In this document: positions 34,219 to 43,119 of the stretch, one piece after another
How positions within the stretch are numbered: the first letter of the stretch is position 1
How the letters are laid out: the number at the start of each line of letters is the position of its first letter
NCBI RefSeq assembly: GCF_003261175.1
Contig: NZ_QLNP01000074.1
Coordinates: 124,001-188,000 of the forward strand
DNA from: Arthrobacter globiformis
GTDB taxonomy: Bacteria > Actinomycetota > Actinomycetes > Actinomycetales > Micrococcaceae
Direction of reading: 5' to 3'
Length of the DNA stretch: 64,000 bases
Program-made: the position numbers and the translations under genes
Notes under the pieces: generated by a model
The model's input: only the letters and a program-made list of their open reading frames with translations
What the model was told of the DNA's origin: nothing
The model's database searches: none

Positions 34219-34833
34219 ATGGTTGCAACGGCAGAACGCAGTACTGCGCAGGCTATCCGCGAGGAAGCTGCAAAGCTTTTTTTTGAACGCGGATACGACG
34301 CGACGAGCCTGCGGCAGGTGGCGTCTGCTGTTGGGGTAATGGTGGGCAGTCTCTACAACCACATTGACAGTAAGGAACATCTCCTGCTGCAGATCATGGG
34401 CGGGATCATTGATGATCTGTTGGACACTGCCCGCAGTGCCGTCAAGATAGACGGGGACGCGGTCGACAGACTCCAGGCGGCGCTGGCTGCCCATCTGACC
34501 TTTCATGCCGAACGCGCCCAAGAAGTGTTTATCGGCAACACCGAGCTGCGTTCGCTTTCGAACGGTGCCCGTGATGTCGTTATCGAAAAGCGCCACGAAT
34601 ATGAACTGTTCCTACAGGAGCTGATCGAAGACGCGGGCCGAGCAGGACTCGCCGACGTCATCGACGCCAAAATCCACGTCTACAGTTTTGTCGCGCAGGC
34701 CACCCACATTGCCAGTTGGTTCAAACCAGGAGGTCGGATGAGCCTGGATGAGATCGTCGCCATCTACACCAAACTGGCCCTCCGCGAACTCAACGTCCCC
34801 GACGCCGACGCCAGGGTAGACGAGCGGCACTAA
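34219..34833 (+). CDS. TetR-family transcriptional regulator (copy 2)
   Basis: The 204-residue protein is the sister of the regulator at 6858-7481: both share YDATSLRQ, VGSLYNHIDSKEHLLLQIM, EVFIGNTELRSL and AKIHVYS. The recognition helix region differs slightly (VASAVGVMVGSLYNH against IAAASGLKVGSLYNH), so the two may prefer the same or overlapping sites. It lies between the F420-enzyme operon and the F420 biosynthesis operon and converges with the latter. A duplication followed by divergence is the simplest origin. Confidence 0.88.
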   Translation: MVATAERSTAQAIREEAAKLFFERGYDATSLRQVASAVGVMVGSLYNHIDSKEHLLLQIMGGIIDDLLDTARSAVKIDGDAVDRLQAALAAHLTFHAERAQEVFIGNTELRSLSNGARDVVIEKRHEYELFLQELIEDAGRAGLADVIDAKIHVYSFVAQATHIASWFKPGGRMSLDEIVAIYTKLALRELNVPDADARVDERH

Positions 34834-34877
34834 CAGCAATTCAGCCATCCTCACGACGCCGCGGTTTCACCAGGGGA

Positions 34878-35678
34878 CTAACGGGCCCCGCCTCCAAAGG
34901 CAGACGCTGCGCGCTGGCCGTCTTTGTACCCGTTGGAGTAGGCCTCGTCGCTGCCGAGTCTGAACATGTCCTTATCCGCTGGCCGGACCAGGCTGCGCGC
35001 TGCCCCGGCAGGCGAATCAAGGTCGTCAATGACCAGATGGGACAGACCGCGCACCAGCGCAACGGGGCACCCGTTGGATTTGCCCTTAACCAGGTCAGCG
35101 GCACCAGCGATCTCATCGGCAACGGCGGCCGCGGAGGCAAGAAGCAGGTTCCCGTGCGGGTCGCGGGTTCCCCGGTAGTCTTCAAGCACGCGCACTCCCG
35201 CCGCACCGATGGCCGCGTCTGTTTGCCCTTCGCGCCACGGTCTGCCGAGAGTATCGCTGAGGATCACCGCGATCGCCACCCCAAACTGCATGCGCAGATC
35301 AGCGCACAGCTTCCTGGCAGACGCGTCGGGGTCGGTCGGAAGGAGCAGGACCGTGCCTTCGGGCGTGTTGCTATTGTCGACTCCCGCTGCGGCCAGAACC
35401 AGTCCCTGCCGGTTTTCCACGATGCGCGTCAGACCCCCGGGGTACGGTCTGCTGGCCACAAGCCGGACTGTCTCGGCGGTGATGGCAGCCTCACGGTCAG
35501 CGGCCGCGACCTGCCGGCCTTCGGCTTTGGAGACGATTTTGCTCGTAACGACGAGTATGTCCCCGTTCTGGATGCCCTCAGGAGACTTGCTGATCGCTGC
35601 GCCGATAATCTCGGCAAGGTTGTCGTCAGAGGTGACCTCTGGGATTCCCGCAAGGGTGGTAATTAAAAGGCCGGACAT
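34878..35678 (-). CDS. cofE: Coenzyme F420-0:L-glutamate ligase
   Basis: The 266-residue protein matches CofE, which adds glutamates to F420-0 using GTP. It shows [57 protein letters not shown]-like [16 protein letters not shown] and [14 protein letters not shown]. Mycobacterial FbiB carries an extra C-terminal FMN-binding nitroreductase-like domain that reduces dehydro-F420; this protein ends without it. It overlaps cofC by 16 bases and is the last gene of the F420 operon. Whether a separate dehydro-F420 reductase exists elsewhere in the genome cannot be seen. Confidence 0.9.
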   Translation of the reverse strand: MSGLLITTLAGIPEVTSDDNLAEIIGAAISKSPEGIQNGDILVVTSKIVSKAEGRQVAAADREAAITAETVRLVASRPYPGGLTRIVENRQGLVLAAAGVDNSNTPEGTVLLLPTDPDASARKLCADLRMQFGVAIAVILSDTLGRPWREGQTDAAIGAAGVRVLEDYRGTRDPHGNLLLASAAAVADEIAGAADLVKGKSNGCPVALVRGLSHLVIDDLDSPAGAARSLVRPADKDMFRLGSDEAYSNGYKDGQRAASAFGGGAR

Positions 35679-36454
35679 GACTTCCTTTGCACGCTGGGAT
35701 TTGCTAACAGACGGATTTGGCGGTGCTCGCCTCCCAAGGGCACCGGACGAGCTGGGAAAAGGCCGGAGGCAAGCAGCGCGGCACGGGTGTGGGCGCCGAC
35801 GCCCCGCTCTATGGCACTGGCAAGGTCCTCAAGAGTGTCTACGTCAGCACGCAGGGTCGAGCTGCGGGGTATGGGCAGCAGACGGTGGCCGGCGTGCTGG
35901 TGTCCGGCACGGGAATGAGGGCCAAAGCAGGGATTCACCGGGGCTCCTGGCAGCGCCGATATCATCGTGCTCCCCGTCCCGTCCAGATCCGGAACGATGC
36001 CGAGTGAATGATGTTTCGCGCCTTCGAGTGCGTATTCCAGATCTCTCACCTCAAGGCACGGAAGGTCTGCTGTTATCGCGGCTACGGGAGTCACCCCCAG
36101 CGATCGTGCGAAGGCGAAGCCCGCCTTAACCGCACCATTGAGCCCCTGCCCGGGATCCGGGAGCATCTGGATCTTCCCTGCATCCATGACGGTGGCGGGG
36201 TCGGAAGAAACGACAATGATGTGTGCAACATTGGCCGCTGCCGCTGCTGCCGTAACGGTGTCCCGGAGAAATCCGAGCGCGATTTCACGTCGAAGGCCGG
36301 GACCCAGTCGATCCGTCCCTAAATTGCCCTGAAGGCGGCTCTTGCCGTTCGGTCCGCCCTTGAACGGCACCACAAGAGTCCACTTGGCGTCCCTGCTCGC
36401 CCAAATTGGGAGGCCTCCTCCAGCGGGCGCGACCCCGGAGCCGCTGCTGATCAT
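35663..36454 (-). CDS. cofC: Phosphoenolpyruvate/2-phospho-L-lactate guanylyltransferase
   Basis: The 263-residue protein is a CofC/FbiD nucleotidyltransferase, which activates 2-phospholactate or phosphoenolpyruvate with GTP for F420 side-chain assembly. Key parts are [17 protein letters not shown] (nucleotide loop), [17 protein letters not shown] and [16 protein letters not shown] with the metal aspartate. The C-terminal 25 residues beyond [11 protein letters not shown] look like an extension. It sits 29 bases after fbiC and overlaps cofE. Which three-carbon substrate is used cannot be told from sequence. Confidence 0.88.
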   Translation of the reverse strand: MISSGSGVAPAGGGLPIWASRDAKWTLVVPFKGGPNGKSRLQGNLGTDRLGPGLRREIALGFLRDTVTAAAAAANVAHIIVVSSDPATVMDAGKIQMLPDPGQGLNGAVKAGFAFARSLGVTPVAAITADLPCLEVRDLEYALEGAKHHSLGIVPDLDGTGSTMISALPGAPVNPCFGPHSRAGHQHAGHRLLPIPRSSTLRADVDTLEDLASAIERGVGAHTRAALLASGLFPARPVPLGGEHRQIRLLANPSVQRKSCPAF

Positions 36455-36483
36455 GAAGTGGTTCCTTTCGAGATGTGTGCTCG

Positions 36484-39108
36484 CTACTTCAGGGACAGGG
36501 GGAGCAGGCGAAGGTCTTTGCCTGTAGCGGCGAATCCGGTGTCTGCGTTTTGTCGGGCGACAGCTAGGCGCTCCGCTGTCGGCGTTCCGTAAGTCGTAGT
36601 GCGCTGCAAGGGAATCCGCCCGATGGAGCTGATCATGCGCTCAAGTTCCGAGACTGTCTTCTCGGAACCGTTGTCGGCTCCGGCCATGCGGCTGATGGTC
36701 TCTTCCATGAGTGTTCCGCCCAGGTCATTGGCTCCTCCCTGAAGCATGAGTTGCGTACCCTCGGTACCGAGTTTTACCCACGACGTCTGTATGTGATCGA
36801 TCCGGCCGTGGAGCATGAGGCGGGCCACGGCGTGGATGGCACGGTTTTCCTGCATGGTAGGTCCAGGGCGGGCGATGCCTGCAAGATAGACCGGGGCGTT
36901 CGTGTGGATGAACGGAAGCAGAACGAATTCGGTGAATCCGCCGGTTTCGTCCTGAATCCTGGACAGAGTGCGCAGGTGTCCCACCCAGTGCGAAGGGTTG
37001 TCGACATGGCCGTACATCATCGTTGAACTGCTGGGGATGCCGAGCCGGTGAGCTGTACTGACGATGTCGATCCATGTTGCCGCCGGCAGCTTTCCTTTGG
37101 TCAGCAGCCATCGGACTTCATCGTCAAGTATTTCTGCGGCAGTGCCTGGAATGCTATCGAGCCCTGCATTGCGCGCTTCGGTCAGGAACTCCTCGAAGGA
37201 CATCCCGAGGCGTGTCGCCCCGTTGACGATTTCCATCGGGCTGAAGGCGTGCAGGTGCATACCGGGCTGGCGCTTCTTCACCTCCCGTGCAAGATCAAAA
37301 TATGCGCTGCCGGGCAAATCGGGATGAATACCGCCCTGCATGCAGATTTCAGTCGCGCCGACGGCCCAGGCTTCATCAACCCGGTCCCCGACCTGCTTCA
37401 TCGACAGTGTGTAAGCGTCGGCGTCGGTCCGTCGCTGCGCGAAGGCGCAGAAACGGCAGCCTGTGTAACAGACGTTGGTGAAATTTATATTCCGGTTCAC
37501 CACATAGCGCACCTCATCGCCAACCGTGTGTGCTCTCACATCATCGGCCAGCGCAGCCAGGGCCTCCAGCTCCGGACCCTCTGAGGAGAGCAGCCGGAGG
37601 TAATCGGCGTCTGAGAGCCCTGCCGGGTTGTTCTCCGCCCGGCTGAGAACTTTGCGGATGTCACTGGCCTCGTGGCCGCCGGGGGAGTGGCGTGGGCTAT
37701 GGTCGCGGGCGGCGTCTTCACGGAGCGTGGCCCAGTCGCCGTAGACGCCGTCAAAATCACTCCGGCGGTCACTCGTCCGGCCGATAGTGTCTATCTCGAT
37801 GTGGAGGTTGACCCGGCCGTGCCCGCCGCTTGCCCATTCCACGTCCGGGTCCTGCCATGGCAGGCCGGCAGGATTTCGTCCTTCTACGGCGAGGCCGTCA
37901 GCGCCCGCCAGTGCACGGACGTGCGGCAGGATGCGCGGATCAAGCCAGGGCTCCTCTTCCTTTATATAGCGGGGGTGGGCGGTCAAGCGTTCGCGGAGTG
38001 TGAAGCCGTTGGCTGCTGTTAAGCGGGCAAGGTCTTCCAGATGTGGCCATGGGCGCTCCGGGTTGACGTGGTCCGGAGTCAGAGGGCTGACTCCGCCCCA
38101 GTCATCGATCCCTGCGCCGATCAGGAGGGCCAACTCGTCCGCGTCGGTGAGGTTTGGTGGTGCCTGGAGTCGGACCTTCGGTCCCAAGACCACGCGGGTG
38201 ACTGCTATGGCTGCCACGTATTCTTCCGTTCCGAGGTCCGGTGCAGCCATCATGGCTGTTGCATCCTTGGCACGGAAGTTCTGAACAATGACTTCCTGGA
38301 TGTTGCCGTACCGACGATGCGCGGCCCGGAGGGCGAAGATGGCATCAACACGCTCGGCGTAGTTTTCCCCGATGCCCAACAGGACCCCGGTGGTGAATGG
38401 AACGCTGGAACGTCCGGCATCTTCAAGGACCCTGAGTCGCAGCGCAGGGTCCTTATCCGGCGAACCGTAATGGGGCCCGCCCTTTTCGGACCACAGCCGG
38501 GTGGCGGTTGTCTCCAGCATCATTCCCATAGAAGGGGCGACCGGTTTGAGCCGCTGGATCTCCTCCCAGGTCATGACTCCGGGGTTCAGATGGGGCAGGA
38601 GGCCTGTTTCTTCCAGGACCCTGACCGCCATCGCGCGGACATAGTCCAGCGTTGAGTCATAGCCATGAGAGTCAAGCCATTCCCGGGCGGCAGGCCAACG
38701 GTCTTCGGGCCGGTCTCCCAGCGTGAAGAGCGCCTCCTTGCAGTCCAATTCCGCTCCCTTGCGTGCGACGTCCAGAATCTCATCCGGTGACATGAAGATG
38801 CCCTTCCCGGCCTTTGCCAGTTTGCCGGGAGTGCTGACAAAGGTGCAGTAATGGCACCGGTCACGACACAGGTGCGTGACTGGGATGAAAACCTTCCGGG
38901 AGTAGGTGATGATGCCGGACTGGCCGGCCTGCTCCAGACCGGCATCGCGGACCCTGGAAGCCGCGGTCATCAGGCGCGTGAGATTTTCCCCTCGGGCATG
39001 CAGGAGCGTTTGGGCCTCGTCGGGGTTTAGAGTCACCCCGTCCTCTGCGCGGCGCAGGGCCCTTCGTATTGCGCTTTCGGAAGGGACGAACGTATCCATC
39101 GCGGTCAT
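36484..39108 (-). CDS. fbiC: FO synthase (fused CofG-CofH)
   Basis: The 874-residue protein fuses two radical-SAM enzymes that together make the deazaflavin FO from ribityl-aminouracil and tyrosine. The CofG half has the iron-sulfur motif CRDRCHYC with cysteines at about residues 81, 85 and 88; the CofH half has CYTGCRFC at about residue 548. The CofH part also shows [15 protein letters not shown] and [10 protein letters not shown]. The ATG at 39108 follows GGAG; the frame extends upstream into fbiA without a site. Length agrees with mycobacterial FbiC. It needs the ribityl-uracil intermediate of riboflavin synthesis, linking it to the ribA gene at 2672. Confidence 0.95.
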   Translation of the reverse strand: MTAMDTFVPSESAIRRALRRAEDGVTLNPDEAQTLLHARGENLTRLMTAASRVRDAGLEQAGQSGIITYSRKVFIPVTHLCRDRCHYCTFVSTPGKLAKAGKGIFMSPDEILDVARKGAELDCKEALFTLGDRPEDRWPAAREWLDSHGYDSTLDYVRAMAVRVLEETGLLPHLNPGVMTWEEIQRLKPVAPSMGMMLETTATRLWSEKGGPHYGSPDKDPALRLRVLEDAGRSSVPFTTGVLLGIGENYAERVDAIFALRAAHRRYGNIQEVIVQNFRAKDATAMMAAPDLGTEEYVAAIAVTRVVLGPKVRLQAPPNLTDADELALLIGAGIDDWGGVSPLTPDHVNPERPWPHLEDLARLTAANGFTLRERLTAHPRYIKEEEPWLDPRILPHVRALAGADGLAVEGRNPAGLPWQDPDVEWASGGHGRVNLHIEIDTIGRTSDRRSDFDGVYGDWATLREDAARDHSPRHSPGGHEASDIRKVLSRAENNPAGLSDADYLRLLSSEGPELEALAALADDVRAHTVGDEVRYVVNRNINFTNVCYTGCRFCAFAQRRTDADAYTLSMKQVGDRVDEAWAVGATEICMQGGIHPDLPGSAYFDLAREVKKRQPGMHLHAFSPMEIVNGATRLGMSFEEFLTEARNAGLDSIPGTAAEILDDEVRWLLTKGKLPAATWIDIVSTAHRLGIPSSSTMMYGHVDNPSHWVGHLRTLSRIQDETGGFTEFVLLPFIHTNAPVYLAGIARPGPTMQENRAIHAVARLMLHGRIDHIQTSWVKLGTEGTQLMLQGGANDLGGTLMEETISRMAGADNGSEKTVSELERMISSIGRIPLQRTTTYGTPTAERLAVARQNADTGFAATGKDLRLLPLSLK

Positions 39109-39173
39109 GATCAAACTCCAGGGTAGGGGCGGAGGGTTGCTGCGCCCGACAGGGCGTGGGTGGATTGCAGGGG

Positions 39174-40187
39174 CTAGGGGGTGGCCATCGAGGTGGCCAT
39201 GTCCAATGCGGCTGAAGCCATGGCGGCAGTGGCCTGCGTATCTGTCATCCACAGTGGGGCCGTCGCCCCCCGGATGCCGAGTTCCTTCAGACTGGGAAGG
39301 TATTCGGCATCAGTAACATCCATGAGCCATCCGTCCAGAACGCCGCCGCGAGTTCTGGCGCCATAGAAACCAGCCACTCCGAGAGCAGTGGCATCCACGC
39401 CGACGGTCTGGAGGCACTGCTCGGCCATCCCGCGCACGGCCGATCCGCCGATGATGGGGGACAGGCCGACAATCCGGGCGTCCGTGCTGTCGAGGGCATC
39501 ACGGACGCCGGGAACTGCCATGATCGTTCCCACCGACACCACCGGGTTTGACGGACACATGATGATGGCGTCCGCGGATCCTATGGCTTCGATGACCTCC
39601 GGTGTGGCCGAGGCCTGCTCCAGGCCAACCTGGATGAATTCGCTAACCGGGATACCGGCGCGGTAGCGCACCCACCATTCTTCAAAATGGATCAGCTCAC
39701 CGGCCATATGCTCGGAGGTGCCCTGAGCAAGGCGGACGTGCGTTTCGACGGGTTGATCGCTCATGGGAAGGAGGCGAACCCCAGGACGCCAGCGCTGGCA
39801 CAGCGCTTCAGTGACCCGAGTCAGCGTTGCGCCTTCACGCAACATGTCCGTGCGGACGATGTGCGTCCCCAGATCGAGATCGCCGAGGGTAAACCAGTCC
39901 CAGCCACGGCCGTAGGCACTGATTTCAGCAGCCGCACGACGGCTTTCGCCACTGCGTCCCCAGCCCTGGTCCTCGTCCACTCCGTCACCCAATGTGTACA
40001 TGACAGTGTCCAAATCCGGACAAATACGCAGGCCGTTCAGCCACATATCATCTCCGGTGTTGGCAACTACGGTGACTTCAGGGGCCTTAGAACCGGCATC
40101 AGCGAAAGCGTCGGTCAGATGTGCACGGAGGCCGCGGACGAAACGGGCGCCACCCACGCCGCCGGCCAGAACCGTGATTCTCTCCAT
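39174..40187 (-). CDS. fbiA: 2-phospho-L-lactate transferase
   Basis: The 337-residue protein is CofD/FbiA, which couples the activated three-carbon unit to FO. It shows [17 protein letters not shown] at the N-terminus, [21 protein letters not shown] and the [17 protein letters not shown] loop. It is the first gene of a minus-strand operon fbiA-fbiC-cofC-cofE, with 65 bases to fbiC. The start lies 44 bases downstream of a perfect palindromic operator, so the whole F420 pathway appears to be regulated with the catabolic island. Confidence 0.93.
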   Translation of the reverse strand: MERITVLAGGVGGARFVRGLRAHLTDAFADAGSKAPEVTVVANTGDDMWLNGLRICPDLDTVMYTLGDGVDEDQGWGRSGESRRAAAEISAYGRGWDWFTLGDLDLGTHIVRTDMLREGATLTRVTEALCQRWRPGVRLLPMSDQPVETHVRLAQGTSEHMAGELIHFEEWWVRYRAGIPVSEFIQVGLEQASATPEVIEAIGSADAIIMCPSNPVVSVGTIMAVPGVRDALDSTDARIVGLSPIIGGSAVRGMAEQCLQTVGVDATALGVAGFYGARTRGGVLDGWLMDVTDAEYLPSLKELGIRGATAPLWMTDTQATAAMASAALDMATSMATP

Positions 40188-40230
40188 CGTGATGCACCGA
40201 TCCTTCTACCAAGACACAGAACACAGTAAC

Positions 40231-40260
40231 TATGAGAGCGAACGCTTGTTCGCTCTCATA
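40231..40260 (-). promoter_or_regulatory. Perfect palindromic operator of the F420 biosynthesis operon
   Basis: Two 13-base arms, TATGAGAGCGAAC (40231-40243) and its exact complement (40248-40260), flank GCTT. The core 18-mer AGCGAAC-GCTT-GTTCGCT (40237-40254) aligns with the motif of the catabolic operons. It directly follows a -10 element on the minus strand, so a bound repressor would block transcription of fbiA. Confidence 0.8.
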
Positions 40261-40261
40261 T

Positions 40262-40289
40262 ATGTTACCTGCGTCTCATTAGCTGTCAA
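40262..40289 (-). promoter_or_regulatory. Promoter of the F420 biosynthesis operon
   Basis: On the minus strand TTGACA (40289-40284) and TAACAT (40267-40262) are 16 bases apart, the same as at the alcohol dehydrogenase promoter. The expected transcription start falls in the palindrome. Confidence 0.65.
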
Positions 40290-40646
40290 CGTGCTCGCTC
40301 GGCAAGTGATGCGGCCTGTCCACGGGCCCCGCCCCCTCTCATGGAGCCTTGGCGACGGCATATCCTTTGTTACCCACTCTTTATGCCCAATTTCAGACGC
40401 CATACGAGGCTTTAAGGGATCATTTGGGCGCCAGCTGCTCGAATCCCGCATCCAGTAACAAGGGCAAGCTGCTTTACAGAATCTCGGCCTACAAGCCCTG
40501 CAGGCAGGGTCGATACATTCCAGCGAGCGGGGCGCTTCTTCGCGGCCGGTTTCGGTGAATCGCCCGCCGGAGCTGACGCCTTGGGCTGGCGGGCCTTCAT
40601 CGTGGTCATGCTGAGCATCTTTACGGCAAGGGGCACTGTGGGAACC

Positions 40647-40682
40647 AAAAAAGCTGACCGGCTTGTGCCGGTCAGCTTTTTT
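40647..40682 (-). terminator. Terminator of the cold-shock gene
   Basis: AAAAAAGCTGACCGGC (40647-40662) pairs perfectly with 40667-40682 over 16 bp with loop TTGT. On either strand a run of T follows the GC stem, so it may be bidirectional. Confidence 0.88.
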
Positions 40683-40691
40683 AACAACCGC

Positions 40692-40895
40692 TTAGAGCGG
40701 CTGGATGTTCTCCGCCTGCGGACCCTTAGGGCCCTGGGTGACGTCGAACTGAACCTTCTGGTTCTCGTCGAGGGAGCGGTAACCGCTGGATGCGATTGCC
40801 GAAAAGTGTGCGAACACGTCAGCGCTTCCGTCGTCGGGGGCGATGAAACCGAAGCCCTTTTCGGCGTTGAACCACTTGACTGTACCCGTTGCCAT
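40692..40895 (-). CDS. CspA-family cold-shock protein
   Basis: The 67-residue protein has the full cold-shock domain: [20 protein letters not shown] with RNP1, DVFAHFSAI with RNP2, and [15 protein letters not shown] at the end. It binds single-stranded nucleic acid as an RNA chaperone. The ATG at 40895 follows GAAGGAAACAAG; a longer upstream frame is not needed. It is monocistronic with its own terminator. It looks like core-genome sequence marking the left border between the catabolic island and the mobile element. Confidence 0.95.
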   Translation of the reverse strand: MATGTVKWFNAEKGFGFIAPDDGSADVFAHFSAIASSGYRSLDENQKVQFDVTQGPKGPQAENIQPL

Positions 40896-41443
40896 GCTTG
40901 TTTCCTTCACGGGTCGCGGACCGGATCCGCTTTTCAGATTGCCGTCCCCGCCACTCACACCCTGAGCCTATGTGGCAGCAGCGGCGGCAGGCAAGAGATT
41001 GGTCAAAGGCTGGACGCCCCCCGGAGGACGGCCACACCAATGCGGGGAGTCTTCGGATGGCGGAACTAGAAACCCGCCGAAGTTGAAAGGCCCGTTACCA
41101 AACAGGCCGAATGCCGAGCGGGCCCCAGTTGACCGCACAGCCCGTCCTGGACACGGTGTCCGTTCTCAATGTATATGCCAGTGGCGACTTGGGAACTGAC
41201 AGGTTGGATGAGAGGAATCTGGTGAATTCTTTCTCACTTAAGTTGACAGTTCCGTAAGTCAGCGCAGTCCATGCGGCGTCGCGGTCAGGTACTTCGTCAG
41301 CCACAGCAAGACTAAACGCCAACTGACAACTTGACTGAGAAACGTCCAAAATCCGTCGACTGATACCTTGGATGCGAAAGCTGACACCTAAAATGGGAAC
41401 GGACACACGGCTACCGTTAAGGCCGCTCCCCCGGCCATTTTGA
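40896..41443. repeat. Non-coding region with reiterated TGACAG/CTGACA words
   Basis: Between the cold-shock gene and the inverted repeat no gene is convincing. From 41197 to 41390 the words CTGACAGG, TTGACAGT, CTGACAAC and CTGACACC recur, all in one orientation. Such spaced TGACA-type words are known from transposase-binding ends of Tn402/IS21-like elements, so a decayed transposon end is possible. Identity is not proven. Confidence 0.35.
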
Positions 41444-41471
41444 AACGCCGATAATAAAGATTCTGTAAAGC
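41444..41471 (+). repeat. Left inverted repeat of the 9.3-kb element
   Basis: The 28 bases match, in inverted orientation, those at 50759-50786 with one mismatch (C against A at position 20). The shared core is CGCCGATAATAAAGATT followed by TGTAAAGC. Confidence 0.85.
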
Positions 41472-41749
41472 TCCGGGGTCATCCGGAGCAGCGAAACGAG
41501 CGTGAATCTAGGCAGCCGTCGACGGAAGGTGAACAGGCGCGACGATGGGCAAAAGCTGCCAGCGCGAGCCTTCTGAGAGACGTTTCTAACGGAGATGCCA
41601 TGGAAGCGGGAACTGTTGACCGCGAACGCTCTAAACCGCGGCAGTGGATCCCGCCTGGCGTAGCGGGTAGTCCTCGAATACCGAACTAAGCGCGGAAACA
41701 AAGGCTAGGTCTGCAGGTGAAGCGGGTGCCGGCAGCTAGGATTCGTTCA

Positions 41750-42595
41750 ATGCAGCATCAGTGGACGGGCGGACAACTCAAGCGATTAAGCAAATGTCTC
41801 CGCGACGGGCTGGAACCCCGTGGCGACGTCCCGGATTATGGCGAGGTGATGGTCTTTTACAACGACGTGGCCGTCCATGTCGAGCAACAAATCGACGAGA
41901 TTGACTGGCCGGAGCTTCTCGGCGGCGTACGGCCGAAAGTTACATCCCGGGCCAAGTCCATTGACACTCTTCGGGAAAAGCTGCAGAGGGAACCCACCAC
42001 GCCACTGCCCAGCGTGCAGGACGTCGCCGGTGTCAGGTTTGAGGCCGATATGACGCTGGCTGAGCAAGACAAGGTTGTTCAACAGCTCGTGGGGGCGTTT
42101 GGCGCCGGCTGCACAGTTCGCGATCTTCGCAAGGAACCGCACAGTGGCTATCGAGCTGTGCACATCTGGCTCAGACTTCCTGTCCGGGCGGAGCTCCAGG
42201 TTCGTACTCAGCTCCAAGGCGCTTGGGCGAACATGTATGAGTCGGCTGCCGACGTTTTCGGCCGCGAGATTCGGTACGGCCACATGCCCGAGGACGACGC
42301 GTCAGCCAATCTCGTCGAGCAGATGCACGCCCTTTCTCTGGACCGCATCGTCACCTTGGAGAAGTCACGCAATGAGGTCCAACAACTTGAGATTTCCCAT
42401 GGCCGGTCTTCTCAATTTCTCCAAACTCTCATGCCAGGGCCGAAGGGAGAACGGATCGCGGACGAAGTGGCGCAGCTGCGAGGAACGCTGCACAGAGTGC
42501 GCGAGCTGCTTCGAAAGCAGGAGGAAGCGACCACAGAGGAGATGGTCGTTCTTAAGCGTCGCTTTGATACCATGCGAGAAGAACGAAAGGGGTGA
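41750..42595 (+). CDS. RelA/SpoT-domain protein (small alarmone-synthetase-like, possible toxSAS toxin)
   Basis: The 281-residue protein has a (p)ppGpp-synthetase-type domain at about residues 55-165: SRAKSIDTLREKL, SVQDVAGVRFEAD (the conserved metal-binding position), then HSGYRAVHIWLRL and AELQVRTQLQGAWANMYE. There is no HD hydrolase domain before it nor TGS/ACT after it; the C-terminal 110 residues are helical and coiled-coil-like. Stand-alone RSH domains act as housekeeping alarmone synthetases or as toxins that make (pp)pApp or pyrophosphorylate tRNA. A small gene follows after two bases, as in toxSAS toxin-antitoxin pairs. An in-frame GTG at 41717 is an alternative start. Confidence 0.8.
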   Translation: MQHQWTGGQLKRLSKCLRDGLEPRGDVPDYGEVMVFYNDVAVHVEQQIDEIDWPELLGGVRPKVTSRAKSIDTLREKLQREPTTPLPSVQDVAGVRFEADMTLAEQDKVVQQLVGAFGAGCTVRDLRKEPHSGYRAVHIWLRLPVRAELQVRTQLQGAWANMYESAADVFGREIRYGHMPEDDASANLVEQMHALSLDRIVTLEKSRNEVQQLEISHGRSSQFLQTLMPGPKGERIADEVAQLRGTLHRVRELLRKQEEATTEEMVVLKRRFDTMREERKG

Positions 42596-42597
42596 CC

Positions 42598-42828
42598 ATG
42601 CCGGGCTTTGTTATCGAATACAACAGGATTACGGGCGACCACTTGGTCACCGAGTACTCCGGTGCTGACGGACATCGAGCAGCGCTGCTGCGTCGGCTCG
42701 AGCTGGAAAAGATCCGCCCAAGCGCCGAATGGGAGATAGTTTCGCTGAACAGTGACTCCCTGGACACTGTCAGAAAGACGCACTCCAGGTACTTCACAGG
42801 CCACGCCGTTCACAAAATGAGTGCGTAG
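42598..42828 (+). CDS. Small protein paired with the RelA/SpoT-domain gene (candidate antitoxin)
   Basis: The 76-residue protein starts two bases after the RSH stop, with GAAAGGGG upstream, so expression is coupled. It has alternating strands and one helix (PGFVIEYNRITGDHLVTEY, AALLRRLELEKIR, WEIVSLNSDSLDTVRKTH). I recognise no family by name. Size, acidity balance and tight coupling suit an antitoxin or regulator of the RSH protein, which is an inference from position. Confidence 0.6.
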   Translation: MPGFVIEYNRITGDHLVTEYSGADGHRAALLRRLELEKIRPSAEWEIVSLNSDSLDTVRKTHSRYFTGHAVHKMSA

Positions 42829-43119
42829 CTTCCGTCGTTCAAAGATCTGTGAACGGCCTAGGGTCAACGCCACCATGATGGCCGTTTTTCTGGCAACATC
42901 CAACGTGGGGCATAACAGAGCCTGCTGTTTGGCACCCGCAGAGACTGCAAATAGATGCACGGTTCGCTTATCTAATGACACCCCTGACCGAACGCCGATA
43001 AGCGACAAGCTGAGGGCCGGACAGATAGGCGCCATTTCGTTCGTCCATTCAGCTGTGCTGAGGCGCCACGCCTGGATTGTGTCCGTAGTTGGAAGCAGTT
43101 GGCACATTGGCTACGAACG

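Noticed and set aside
40420-40460. tRNA-like T-loop sequence GCTCGAATCCCGCATCC
   Set aside because: The bases around it do not form a 5-bp T-stem and no acceptor, D or anticodon arms can be drawn upstream.
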